This document shows positions 8,782 through 16,304 of a stretch of DNA of 51,281 bases, one piece after another (position 1 is the stretch's first letter; each line of letters begins with the position of its first letter). The stretch comes from Planococcus maitriensis. Its GTDB lineage: Bacteria; Bacillota; Bacilli; Bacillales_A; Planococcaceae. The stretch is from positions 1-51,281 of the forward strand of contig NZ_QLZQ01000002.1 of assembly GCF_003289925.1 (NCBI RefSeq), in the 5' to 3' direction. The translations under genes and the position numbers were made by a program. A model generated the notes under the pieces. The model searched no databases, was not told the origin of the DNA, and was given only the letters and a program-made list of their open reading frames with translations.

Positions 8782-8976
8782 CGCTATCATCTCCTTCAGT
8801 AATATCTTTCATTATAACAGGGAATCCTTTATTAGTAGTACACATATGCTTCCTGTAGTATTCCTGCAATCGCCTTTTTTTAAACCTTTGCGAGCAGCAA
8901 AGCTTTGGGCTCAGGGAAACATCTTCAACTTCCGGTGGAACTTAGCTAAGTGCTTAGCGGAAATAGGGAGAAGCTC

Positions 8977-9066
8977 ATGCAAGGGGATAACCCGTTATGG
9001 AAGGTCAGCGTGCAATGGAATAGGTGGTTTCGCTTCATTATTTCGAATTGTAAAAAAACTGGTTGA
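8977..9066 (+). CDS. Candidate 29-aa small ORF (uncertain)
   Basis: The ATG at 8977 is preceded by GGGAG with 6 bases spacing and begins MQGDNPLWKVSVQWNRWF. It is basic with three tryptophans. Its stop codon overlaps the -35 element of the Hsp20 promoter. No homologue is known to me; the ribosome site is the only support. Confidence 0.22.
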   Translation: MQGDNPLWKVSVQWNRWFRFIISNCKKTG

Positions 9067-9090
9067 CTTTTGAAGGGAAGTGCCTATAAT
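9063..9090 (+). promoter_or_regulatory. Sigma-A promoter of the hsp20 gene
   Basis: TTGACT (9063-9068), 16-base spacer, perfect TATAAT (9085-9090). The gene starts 76 bases downstream. No CIRCE (HrcA) repeat is visible in the leader. Confidence 0.72.
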
Positions 9091-9165
9091 TCACAGTAAC
9101 AGCACGAATTTTCGCACAAGAGCCTCTGGCATTTTTCGCAAAACGGCAAATGAGGAGGAAGATTC

Positions 9166-9594
9166 ATGAAGTTCATGCCCAGAAAACGAGAGGATTTCTT
9201 TCCGAAATTATTCCAAAGCGATCTGGATTCGGATTTCTTCGACCGATTCTTCAAGGAAAGCAATTACCCTCAAGTCGATGTAAAAGAAGCGAACGGCCAG
9301 TATGAAGTAGTGGTGGATGTCCCCGGTTTTTCAAAAGATGATATTCAAGTCGATTTCAAAGACGGCTACCTGTCCATCAGCGGCAAAAAAGAGGAAAGCT
9401 CGGAAACGTCGGAAGATGAAGGGCATTACATCCGCAAGGAACGCTCTTTTGGATCATTCAAGCGCAGTTTTTATGTAGGCGATGTTGACGACCAAGCCAT
9501 TAAAGGAAATTTCAAGGACGGTGTCTTGCAATTGACTGTGCCGAAGCCGGAAGAAAAAGAATCCGGAAATGGCAAGCGCATCGAGATCGAGTGA
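9166..9594 (+). CDS. Hsp20/alpha-crystallin small heat-shock protein
   Basis: 142 aa, cytoplasmic ATP-independent holdase that keeps unfolding proteins soluble. The alpha-crystallin domain runs about residues 37-130: PQVDVKEANGQYEVVVDVPGF, then DIQVDFKDGYLSISGKK, FKRSFYVGDVD and the GVLQLTVPKP end strand. The N-terminal arm is short and the C-terminus ends RIEIE, which supplies the oligomer-forming I-x-I/V type motif. GAGGAGGAAG precedes the ATG. Single gene with its own promoter and terminator. Confidence 0.93.
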   Translation: MKFMPRKREDFFPKLFQSDLDSDFFDRFFKESNYPQVDVKEANGQYEVVVDVPGFSKDDIQVDFKDGYLSISGKKEESSETSEDEGHYIRKERSFGSFKRSFYVGDVDDQAIKGNFKDGVLQLTVPKPEEKESGNGKRIEIE

Positions 9595-9620
9595 AGAGCC
9601 TGGCCAGAGGCTCTTTTTTT
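9594..9620 (+). terminator. Rho-independent terminator
   Basis: AAGAGCCT-GGCC-AGAGGCTCTT followed by a T-run, immediately after the hsp20 stop. Confidence 0.85.
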
Positions 9621-9621
9621 C

Positions 9622-9646
9622 GTTTCCTTAGAAACGGGTTGGGTAT
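9622..9646 (+). promoter_or_regulatory. Candidate sigma-B promoter
   Basis: GTTTCC (9622-9627), 13-base spacer, GGGTAT (9641-9646). This matches the general-stress sigma-B pattern GTTTNN-N12-15-GGGTAT and lies 42 bases before the DUF2243 gene start. The stress link is inferred. Confidence 0.4.
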
Positions 9647-9688
9647 GTATTAGATAAGTATGGATTTGTTAGAAAGAGAGGTGTGAAC

Positions 9689-10168
9689 GTGGAAAAGGCA
9701 GAACAATTGAACGCTGAAGAATTAAACCCGAAGCTTAAGAAAAGGAATTTTTGGTCCGGTTTATTGTTCGGCATCGGCTTGATGGCATTTATCGATGAAG
9801 TCATTTTTCACCAATTGCTCCAATGGCATCATTTCTATGATTTGGCGACACCGCAAATCGGCATTTTTGCAGATGGCTTATTGAACTCATTCGCTTGGTT
9901 TGCAGCAATCGGCGGGCTGTTCATGTTCGCGGATTTAAGAAGGTGGCATGCGGTCCGCATGAGGTACTGGATAGCCTCGGTGCTTATCGGCGCAGGGGCA
10001 TTCCAGCTGTTTGACGGCATCATCGACCATAAAGTGCTGAGAACCCATCAGGTTCGTTACGGTGTGGAATTATTGCCTTATGACTTGAGCTGGAACTTGT
10101 TTGGTGCCGCGTTGCTCATTGCAGGGCTTGTACTTGCAAAATCCAGCAAGGAAGGGCGGTCCGCGTGA
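9689..10168 (+). CDS. DUF2243 membrane protein
   Basis: 159 aa, four predicted membrane helices, with FWSGLLFGIGLMAFIDEVIFHQLLQWHHFYD near the N-terminus. The conserved DE and HxxLQWHHF pattern is typical of DUF2243. Start GTG 9689 fits AGAGAGG at 9675-9681; another GTG at 9683 is almost on top of that site. It is followed after 4 bases by a CtaG-family gene, a common pairing in Bacillales that suggests a shared role in respiratory-chain or metal-centre assembly. Molecular function is unknown. Confidence 0.8.
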   Translation: MEKAEQLNAEELNPKLKKRNFWSGLLFGIGLMAFIDEVIFHQLLQWHHFYDLATPQIGIFADGLLNSFAWFAAIGGLFMFADLRRWHAVRMRYWIASVLIGAGAFQLFDGIIDHKVLRTHQVRYGVELLPYDLSWNLFGAALLIAGLVLAKSSKEGRSA

Positions 10169-10172
10169 CGAG

Positions 10173-10955
10173 ATGATACATCATTACCTTGGCCCGATGG
10201 ACCCCTGGTTCCAGTTGACGGCGGCTTTGCTGCTGGCATGGGCGTTGATGTTTTACCCGATGCTCGCGATCTGGACGAATGAACGCTATAAAAAATGGCC
10301 CGTACAGCGGTATTTGTTTTGGTATGCTGGCGTCATCGCTGCAGGTTCGGCATTGGTCGGCCCGTTGGCGGACGCAGCGCATACAAGCTTTTCTGCCCAT
10401 ATGACAGGGCATTTGCTGCTCGGCATGCTGGCGCCGCTGCTCCTGCTGCATGGCAAACCCCTGACCTTATTGATGAGGGGCTTGCCGACAAAAGCGGCGC
10501 GCCGCCTAAGCCGGCTGATGAATAGCCGTTTCATCGCTGTTGTCAGCCATCCTGTCAGCACCGCCGTTTTGAATTTTGGCGGGCTGTTCATTCTATACCG
10601 GACAGATCTCTTCTTATGGATGCACCAATCGACCTGGCTTTACGCATTGGTCCATATCCACGTTTTGTTGGCGGGATATGTCTTTACCTGGTCGATCTTG
10701 TACACTGACTTGACTGCGCATCGGCATTCATTCCGCTTGCGTGTTGTTGTCTTGATCGCGGCGCTTGCGTCCCATAAGGTATTAGCGAAATCCCTGTATG
10801 CCATGCCGCCGGCCGGAGTCACGACGGGTGACGGGGAAATGGGGGCGCTGATCATGTATTATGGCGGCGATGCAGTCGATATGGCCATCATCATCTTTTT
10901 TTGCTATAGCTGGTATAAAGCGACAGCGCCTGGGCGGATCGCCCGGGGCGTATGA
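10173..10955 (+). CDS. ctaG: CtaG-family cytochrome c oxidase assembly protein
   Basis: 260 aa, about seven membrane helices; caa3_CtaG/DUF1404-like fold. Histidines in membrane segments (FSAHMTGHLLLGMLAPLLLLHGKP, HIHVLLAGYVFTWSILY) are typical and are thought to handle copper for cytochrome caa3 oxidase. The ATG at 10173 lies 4 bases after the DUF2243 stop, with GGAAGGGCGG upstream, so the two are cotranscribed. No oxidase structural genes are in this window. Family assignment is firm; the exact role is by family analogy. Confidence 0.85.
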   Translation: MIHHYLGPMDPWFQLTAALLLAWALMFYPMLAIWTNERYKKWPVQRYLFWYAGVIAAGSALVGPLADAAHTSFSAHMTGHLLLGMLAPLLLLHGKPLTLLMRGLPTKAARRLSRLMNSRFIAVVSHPVSTAVLNFGGLFILYRTDLFLWMHQSTWLYALVHIHVLLAGYVFTWSILYTDLTAHRHSFRLRVVVLIAALASHKVLAKSLYAMPPAGVTTGDGEMGALIMYYGGDAVDMAIIIFFCYSWYKATAPGRIARGV

Positions 10956-10957
10956 TG

Positions 10958-10986
10958 ACCATTTCCTTTCGGGGAAGTGGTTTTTT
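10958..10986 (+). terminator. Rho-independent terminator
   Basis: ACCATTTCC / GGAAGTGGT stem (one G-T pair) with a T6 run, after ctaG. Confidence 0.8.
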
Positions 10987-11078
10987 GAGGTTTAGCGTGT
11001 GTTGCTTTGGCTCTGTGCCCGGGCGGAAAGAGTAAAAGGATGATAGAATAGAAGAAAGTATCGGTCAGGAGGCACGTA

Positions 11079-11969
11079 ATGAACAGCTACATTGTCATGC
11101 AGGGGGAAACTTATAGAGAGGAAAAGCGCCATGGAATTCTCAGTGCGCCTATGAAAGATAAATCAGGAGCCACGCCGCATTCGTGGGCACGGGTGAAATC
11201 GCTGCAAAAAGGAGACCGGACCTTCCATTATGTAAAGGGCGCGATCGTTGCGGTCGGCACCATCCAGGAAGATGCACAGGAACGCAATGCAGGTACGCAA
11301 AAAGCTGAATGGGTTGCGCCTTGTGAATATCTGGAGTTGGATGAGCCGTTGGAAATCATCTCCTGTATCGAAGCGGTGGCACAATACCTGCCGGTCAAGT
11401 ATGCCGCCTTCCAGCCCGACGGCAATGGCAACTCCGGCTATTTGTATCCGTGCAATGAATCGTTGGCATTGGTGTTGTTGGAATTATTGTCGTCTTCGAA
11501 ATGGCAGAATATTGAACAACTGGAATTTGTTTATGATGCCGTGCGGGAGGGAAAATACAATTCACTGACCGCCTGGATGATGGATTCAGAATACTTGCTG
11601 AGGCAAAAAATCAGGAAATTGAAAGGCCGGTTTGAAACCATGCAATTGAAGCGGTGGGGAAGCGAATGCGCTATCTGCAGCCACTCGAACCCGGCGCTGT
11701 TGAAGGCAGTCTACAGCAAGCCATGGAAAGACAGCAGCGACGCAGAAAAGACCGATCCGGCAAACGGCATATTATTATGTGCTAACCATGCCGCGCTCTA
11801 TGAAAGCGGCCAGATCTCCTTCACCGGCGCTGGCACACTCAGGATGTCGACATCGCTTCAAAAGGAAGCGGCTCGATATGGCTTGAAGAAAAATATGCGC
11901 ATCACCGCGAGCGATGCGCATACGCCATTTTTGAGGTGGCATCGAAACAATTATTTCATTGGTGAATAA
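11079..11969 (+). CDS. EVE-like (PUA superfamily) domain fused to HNH endonuclease domain
   Basis: 296 aa. Residues 1-140 have the EVE/PUA pattern: SYIVMQG, HSWARVKSLQKGDRTFHYV, IVAVGTI, SGYLYP. Such domains bind modified bases in DNA or RNA. Residues about 195-255 form an HNH_2-type nuclease domain: zinc-site cysteines C197/C200 (CAIC), KPWKDSSDAEKTDPANGILLC with Asn229, and CANH with His237. The first HNH histidine, normally in an AHIKPW motif, is Tyr212 here (VYSKPW), so catalysis may be lost or altered. The architecture is that of type IV, modified-DNA-dependent restriction enzymes. A single gene; GGAGG precedes the ATG. Confidence 0.75.
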   Translation: MNSYIVMQGETYREEKRHGILSAPMKDKSGATPHSWARVKSLQKGDRTFHYVKGAIVAVGTIQEDAQERNAGTQKAEWVAPCEYLELDEPLEIISCIEAVAQYLPVKYAAFQPDGNGNSGYLYPCNESLALVLLELLSSSKWQNIEQLEFVYDAVREGKYNSLTAWMMDSEYLLRQKIRKLKGRFETMQLKRWGSECAICSHSNPALLKAVYSKPWKDSSDAEKTDPANGILLCANHAALYESGQISFTGAGTLRMSTSLQKEAARYGLKKNMRITASDAHTPFLRWHRNNYFIGE

Positions 11970-11978
11970 CGAATCCCA

Positions 11979-12006
11979 AACGCGCAGCGGCAACTGCGCG
12001 TTTTTT
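11979..12006 (+). terminator. Rho-independent terminator
   Basis: CGCGCAG (11981-11987) and CTGCGCG (11994-12000) followed by T6. Confidence 0.88.
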
Positions 12007-12287
12007 ATTTATGCTCAGAATGGATTGCGACACCCTTTGAATAATTTTTGAATAACCATTATTCGTTAATAGGGTTAATGAATAATCATGGGTAAATAAC
12101 ATATCGACAGATGCCTGGACCTCTATTCATTTTCCGTCATTTAGTCCTGCTTGAGGTTATTTTTTGACTTGCGGGCTTGTTGTGATTCTTTAGAGAGATT
12201 TGCATTTATTGAATATGAAACTGAATATGGCCGTATTTTGTGTTATAGTATATGCAATAAATGAATTAAGTGGAAAGGGTGGCGGAG

Positions 12288-13277
12288 ATGGTATCTACGA
12301 CAGAAGTAGCTAAACATGCAGGCGTGTCTCAAACGACTGTGTCCCGTGTATTGAATCGGCCTGAGCAAGTCAAAAAAGAAACCTATGACAAAGTGATGCA
12401 AGCTTTGGCTGAATTGGATTATGGGAACACGAGTGTCCCTAAAGCAGAACCTTCAGCAACATCGAAACAAGTAGCAGTGGTTTTTTCAAAGGATTGTGCC
12501 CCCGATGATTTCGCTCGTTTGCGTGAATTGGCCGAATCGGCCCAGTCATCCGGCTATCAGCTGACAGGCCATGTGTTGACGGGCAATGAATCGGTAGAAG
12601 ACACAAAATCATTATTGGAATGCGCTCTTGGCGTTATCGGCATCGGCGGGATTCCGGACGAACTTCGGGAATATGCAAATGAAAAGGGCCTTGCATTTTT
12701 GCAAGCTGAAGAGGCAGCGGGCGATGCAAAGCCATTGGATGGCCGGAAAGCGGCATATCTTGCAACTGGCCATCTTGCTGAAAAGGGCCACCAGCAGATC
12801 GCCTGGGTGGGAGAAGATCTGCCGGACAACGGCGGGAAGCTTCAGGGGTATTATGAAGCGTTAGCCCACCATCAATTGAAACTGCGGAAAAAACGAATCC
12901 ATACAACTCAAAGCCCTTCGGATTTCGATGCCATTGCTGCTGGACTCCGGTCGTTCAAGAAGCCGACCAGCGCATTTGTCGCTGCGAGTTATGAAGATGG
13001 ACTGAAATTATTCAATTCCTTGAAAAGCGCGGGATTCAAAGTGCCGAAAGACATCAGCATCGTGGTGGTAGGGCAAGCGGAAGAGGGGAATGCCGAAGCG
13101 TTGACGGCCGTCACGCCCGCAGCCGCTGCACAGCCATTAGAGCAAAAGCTAGTGGATCTCCTTGTGCAGCAAATCGAAGGCAAAGAGACTGAAGCGCAAT
13201 CCACCTCCGATGAGTTTCAACTCGATAACGGAAAAACTGTGAAAAAGTTCAAAGACCGTCAAAAAAACAAAGCCTAA
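12288..13277 (+). CDS. LacI-family transcriptional regulator
   Basis: 329 aa. N-terminal helix-turn-helix STTEVAKHAGVSQTTVSRVLN with the standard hinge region, then a periplasmic-binding-protein-like sensor domain (IAWVGEDLPDNGGKLQGYYEAL; TSAFVAASYEDGLKLFNSLK; VPKDISIVVVGQ). The sensor part is more divergent than in sugar repressors such as CcpA, so the effector is not predictable. The ATG at 12288 follows GGAAAGGGTGG. The 281 bases upstream carry a TATAGT -10 (12244-12249) with a weak -35. No target gene is adjacent. Confidence 0.85.
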   Translation: MVSTTEVAKHAGVSQTTVSRVLNRPEQVKKETYDKVMQALAELDYGNTSVPKAEPSATSKQVAVVFSKDCAPDDFARLRELAESAQSSGYQLTGHVLTGNESVEDTKSLLECALGVIGIGGIPDELREYANEKGLAFLQAEEAAGDAKPLDGRKAAYLATGHLAEKGHQQIAWVGEDLPDNGGKLQGYYEALAHHQLKLRKKRIHTTQSPSDFDAIAAGLRSFKKPTSAFVAASYEDGLKLFNSLKSAGFKVPKDISIVVVGQAEEGNAEALTAVTPAAAAQPLEQKLVDLLVQQIEGKETEAQSTSDEFQLDNGKTVKKFKDRQKNKA

Positions 13278-13330
13278 CTATAAGAAAAGCGGCCGTACAT
13301 TTGTAATGTACGGCCGCTTTTCTTATAGTT
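13276..13330. terminator. Bidirectional terminator with a perfect 26-bp stem
   Basis: Left arm 13276-13301 and right arm 13305-13330 are exact reverse complements around a 3-base loop. A-rich and T-rich outer parts work in both directions. The end of the LacI-type gene and the whole stop codon of the convergent YqcI gene (13323-13325) lie inside the stem. Confidence 0.9.
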
Positions 13331-14060
13331 GAAGTTCTTTGTGGGAGAATGGGCATTTGCCTTTGATCGGTTCAATATCGTCCCCAATGAAGAATTGTTT
13401 CCACTCATTATGTTCCGGATCGCCAAAGTGGCTAATGTCTGGATGGGTCGGCAGTTCATCCCATTTCTCGACACGCTCCCGAACTTTTTCACGCGACATG
13501 ATGCCGCCTTTTTCAGTACCTGTCAGCCCTTCAAAGATCCTTCTCGGCTGGAACCCGAGCACCATCGAATTGCCGAGGTGGCGGGTGCGCCGCTGTTTAT
13601 AGGCAGGCGCATTGCCGAAAATGAAAATAGGTTCTCCTTTGAAATTGAAATCCCATAGGTAATGGTCTGGATCCCGCGGAGCTTGTTCCGGCCACTCAGT
13701 CTCGTCCATATCATGAAGATACTGCAGAATCTCCCAGAACTGCTTGCGGTAATCATCGAGCTGCCCTTCGGATTCAAAGGGCTCCACAAACACGAACAGC
13801 CCATGGCGCTTATGTTTCGGATCTTCGAACAAGGTCAAAAATTCGGCGACGGCCACAGGCAAGTTCGACCAATCGGCCTGGCTTATGTATGCATAGCGCA
13901 GTTCACCTTTCAATTCGCCGCTTCTCCCGAAATAGCAAGGGAATGTCTTGTCGGTCACTGTCTCATGAAACGTCTTGTATTCGCGCAGCAGCCAGTCTGG
14001 CAAGTCGTTCCGGTTCATGAAATCTTCTTTCGTCAATAAAGCAGGTATTGTCGTTTGCAT
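13323..14060 (-). CDS. YqcI/YcgG family protein (GntA-type haem N-oxygenase family)
   Basis: 245 aa. Has the family features FPCYFGRSGELKGELRYAYI near the N-terminus, LFVFVEP, WEILQYLHDMDE, and KCPFSHKELQL at the C-terminus. One characterised member (GntA) is a haem-dependent N-hydroxylase of guanitoxin biosynthesis; most Bacillus members are uncharacterised. The ATG at 14060 is preceded by GGGGG about 7 bases upstream. It stands alone, with the shared terminator at its 3' end. Family call good; the reaction in this organism is unknown. Confidence 0.78.
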   Translation of the reverse strand: MQTTIPALLTKEDFMNRNDLPDWLLREYKTFHETVTDKTFPCYFGRSGELKGELRYAYISQADWSNLPVAVAEFLTLFEDPKHKRHGLFVFVEPFESEGQLDDYRKQFWEILQYLHDMDETEWPEQAPRDPDHYLWDFNFKGEPIFIFGNAPAYKQRRTRHLGNSMVLGFQPRRIFEGLTGTEKGGIMSREKVRERVEKWDELPTHPDISHFGDPEHNEWKQFFIGDDIEPIKGKCPFSHKELQL

Positions 14061-14167
14061 CACTAGACCCCCAGTTTCAAAATCTCATCCTTCAATTTGT
14101 TCCCTGAATTTTTCCCCTTGAAACACTATATTTAAAGTTAATAGAAATATCGTCAAATAAAGGAAAC

Positions 14168-14197
14168 AAAAAAAGCGCCAGCTTTTAGCGCTTTTTT
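14168..14197 (-). terminator. Terminator for the ion-channel gene
   Basis: GCGC stems (14175-14178 and 14188-14191) flanked by A7 and T6. It lies 72 bases downstream of the leftward channel gene; a second small repeat ACCGG-CTTAA-CCGGT lies between. Confidence 0.75.
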
Positions 14198-14269
14198 GGA
14201 AGTCGGGTATCTGGTCGGACGGTTAAACCATAATTATTCAACCACCGGCTTAACCGGTTATTCAAATAT

Positions 14270-15271
14270 TTATTCATCATTATTTTTCGTGCCTGGCCAT
14301 CTCTCGCCCGTCATCTCGACAAGGCCCAGTAGCTTTCTTCTGCGTTTTTCAAGCGATTCCATCGCCTCTTCGTAAGTTTTTGCATCGACTGTCGGAATCG
14401 ATTCATCCAGATTCGCAAGGACTTGATGGGGCGGGAGAACCGATGGTTCATCTATGGAAGAACTATGCAAAGTGTCTAAATAACTGGTGATGCTGCTGGA
14501 AAGTTCCTCCATCAATAAAGTGTTCGGCTGGACTTCCGCCGGCACTCCGTATTTCAGCAAAGTCAATGATTCATCAAGCACTACGATGTTCACAGGCAGC
14601 GAGCGGTCATGTGTCGAACTGCGGTAATAATGGAGGACGGGATAGGCATTGTATTTCGACACGGCATTGCTTAATTCATTCGCGAACGTATCAAGCAAAA
14701 GATTGAAATTGCCGAAGTCCTTTCCATTCCAGGCATTGTTGACTAATGAAGCAGGATCTTTCGCAATGCCGCTGATGCTTGCGGCAAGCGAACGCTTTTC
14801 CGTCACGGCGCTCAGGACCTGCAATAGATAGGTTACACCGAATGTAATGAACAACATGCCGGTTCCGGTCGCGAAGATCGCCACAATCTGCCAGATGCCG
14901 TCATCCGGGGCAAATTCGCCATTGCCAAGGGTAAAGATCAAATATCCTGCGTAATACGCATATTCAATCCAGGACAAGGGGCCGCCGTCTTTTGTATCAA
15001 CGATCATATCAGAGCTTGCAAATATGAAAGTCCAGCCAACCCATAACATGAAAATCCATGTCGCCAAGGTGAAGACCAGGATCATCGGCCCCGCGAGGCT
15101 CAAGAATTGAGAGTTGTTCCGGCTCACTTGCTTGTGGAGTGTCCAATAGGCGGAAGTAAGCTTATTGGTCAATGGCCCGGCGCCGCCGTCGACCCATAAA
15201 GTCGTCCAGATGAAATCAATCAAGGTGAGGACGACGATGATGATTCCGATTACCAGAAAAAAAAGATCCAT
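14270..15271 (-). CDS. Two-TM ion channel protein with long cytoplasmic C-terminus
   Basis: 333 aa. Residues ~1-25 form a membrane helix, ~60-90 a second, and after IEYAYYAGYLIFTLGNGEFAPDDG (pore loop) a third (IVAIFATGTGMLFITFGVTYLL). The architecture is Ion_trans_2-like. The filter reads TLGNGE instead of the potassium signature TVGYGD. A ~180-residue helical C-terminal part follows. The ATG at 15271 has GGGGGAA upstream. Ion selectivity cannot be called. Confidence 0.75.
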   Translation of the reverse strand: MDLFFLVIGIIIVVLTLIDFIWTTLWVDGGAGPLTNKLTSAYWTLHKQVSRNNSQFLSLAGPMILVFTLATWIFMLWVGWTFIFASSDMIVDTKDGGPLSWIEYAYYAGYLIFTLGNGEFAPDDGIWQIVAIFATGTGMLFITFGVTYLLQVLSAVTEKRSLAASISGIAKDPASLVNNAWNGKDFGNFNLLLDTFANELSNAVSKYNAYPVLHYYRSSTHDRSLPVNIVVLDESLTLLKYGVPAEVQPNTLLMEELSSSITSYLDTLHSSSIDEPSVLPPHQVLANLDESIPTVDAKTYEEAMESLEKRRRKLLGLVEMTGERWPGTKNNDE

Positions 15272-15407
15272 CAATATTCCCCCTTTTTGCTTTACTTGTC
15301 CATACCCCTACAAGCCCTCAGGTTATGCATCGAAGCGTAAAATAAGCAAACAAACAGGAAAATATGCTAAAATGTAGGGATACGATAAAGAGGGGGCGTG
15401 CAGAAGA

Positions 15408-16097
15408 TTGGGCAGGAATTTCCGGTCGAGTGCCCTTTATCAGAAGGCACTCAGACGTAAACGGCACAATGCGGCAAAGCCGCGACATATAAAGAAAATC
15501 ATCATTCTCGGCGATTCCGTCGCTTATGGCTACGGTACGAAAGGCGGAATCGCCAGACATTTGAAAGATAGTTTTACTGATAGCGAAGTGCTGAACTTCG
15601 GCATCAACGGATTGACGAGCGATGGCCTTGTTGAACGGCTGCGGGCCGATCATTGGCAGGCGGAATTGGCCCAAGCCGACCTCGTGCTGCTCAACATCGG
15701 CGGCAACGACCTGTTGCGCCAGTACCGCAACGGGGGCGCAAGCGAGCTGATTCGACAGTTCGCTTCATTGAAAAAGAAATACCGCCGCAATTTACTGGAA
15801 ATTTACGGCACTATTCAAAAGGGCAACGAGCGAGTGTTGATTGTTCAAAACAGCTTATACAATTCGATGAAGAAAGAAGTGCAATATTTCGGTTTCACCC
15901 AGCTCTTGTTCCGGATGTGGAATTCAGCCATCGGCGCGAAAGGCGTCATTGTCACAAACACCAGGAAAATGGGCAAATTGCCGTCCATTTGGCTGGACTC
16001 GATCCATCCGAACGAAGAGGGCTATGCGATCATGCACCAATTGCTGTTGGAGACATTGCAGACGACCGGCATAGCGTTGCCGAAAGAGCGGCGATGA
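15408..16097 (+). CDS. SGNH/GDSL-family hydrolase
   Basis: 229 aa. Block I IIILGDSVAYG (nucleophile Ser37), block III IGGND (Asn100), and block V DSIHPNEEG with Asp197 and His200 complete the SGNH catalytic set. It is an esterase/lipase-type hydrolase, with no secretion signal, so probably cytoplasmic. The start is TTG at 15408 with GAGGGGG upstream; no ATG occurs before the GDS motif. The N-terminal ~28 residues are very basic. Terminator at 16105-16136. Substrate unknown. Confidence 0.82.
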   Translation: MGRNFRSSALYQKALRRKRHNAAKPRHIKKIIILGDSVAYGYGTKGGIARHLKDSFTDSEVLNFGINGLTSDGLVERLRADHWQAELAQADLVLLNIGGNDLLRQYRNGGASELIRQFASLKKKYRRNLLEIYGTIQKGNERVLIVQNSLYNSMKKEVQYFGFTQLLFRMWNSAIGAKGVIVTNTRKMGKLPSIWLDSIHPNEEGYAIMHQLLLETLQTTGIALPKERR

Positions 16098-16104
16098 ACG
16101 ATTT

Positions 16105-16136
16105 AACCCGGGCCTTCCAAGGTTTCCGGGTTTTTG
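16105..16136 (+). terminator. Rho-independent terminator
   Basis: AACCCGG (16105-16111) pairs with CCGGGTT (16126-16132), with an inner CCTT/AAGG pairing and a T5 run. Confidence 0.75.
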
Positions 16137-16187
16137 AGTGCCTGGGATAAGTGCCTTTGGACAGTAGTGGTTAAGGGGAGGAAAAGC

Positions 16188-16215
16188 TTGTGATTTTAAA
16201 TGGACATGGTATATT
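16188..16215 (+). promoter_or_regulatory. Probable sigma-A promoter of the acyltransferase gene
   Basis: TTGTGA (16188-16193), 16-base spacer, TATATT (16210-16215), about 90 bases upstream of the GTG start. Confidence 0.5.
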
Positions 16216-16304
16216 ATGTCTATAAAAAATAAATGCGGATGGTTCTCTTGGTTTATTCCAGTTCTTTAGCCTAGCAGGTTGATTGAGGATGGAGGGTGAA
16301 GCAT

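Larger units (their letters stand above)
8782..9165. other. Intergenic stretch with local hairpins upstream of Hsp20
   Basis: 384 bases without a clear gene. It holds short inverted repeats (CTTTGC/GCAAAG near 8886, GCTAAG-TG-CTTAGC near 8945, ATAAC-CC-GTTAT near 8987), a candidate 29-codon frame (8977-9066) and the Hsp20 promoter (9063-9090). It does not match any riboswitch or small RNA that I recognise. Confidence 0.5.

Noticed and set aside
8874..9050. Known riboswitch, 6S, SRP or RNase P RNA
   Set aside because: The conserved cores of these RNAs are not present; only short local hairpins are seen.
10158..10175. Earlier start for ctaG at 10101
   Set aside because: It would overlap the DUF2243 gene by 68 bases and lacks a ribosome site; ATG 10173 begins a natural membrane protein N-terminus.
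14236..14262. ACCGG-CTTAA-CCGGT repeat as the main terminator of the channel gene
   Set aside because: No T-run follows on the minus strand; the hairpin at 14168-14197 fits better.
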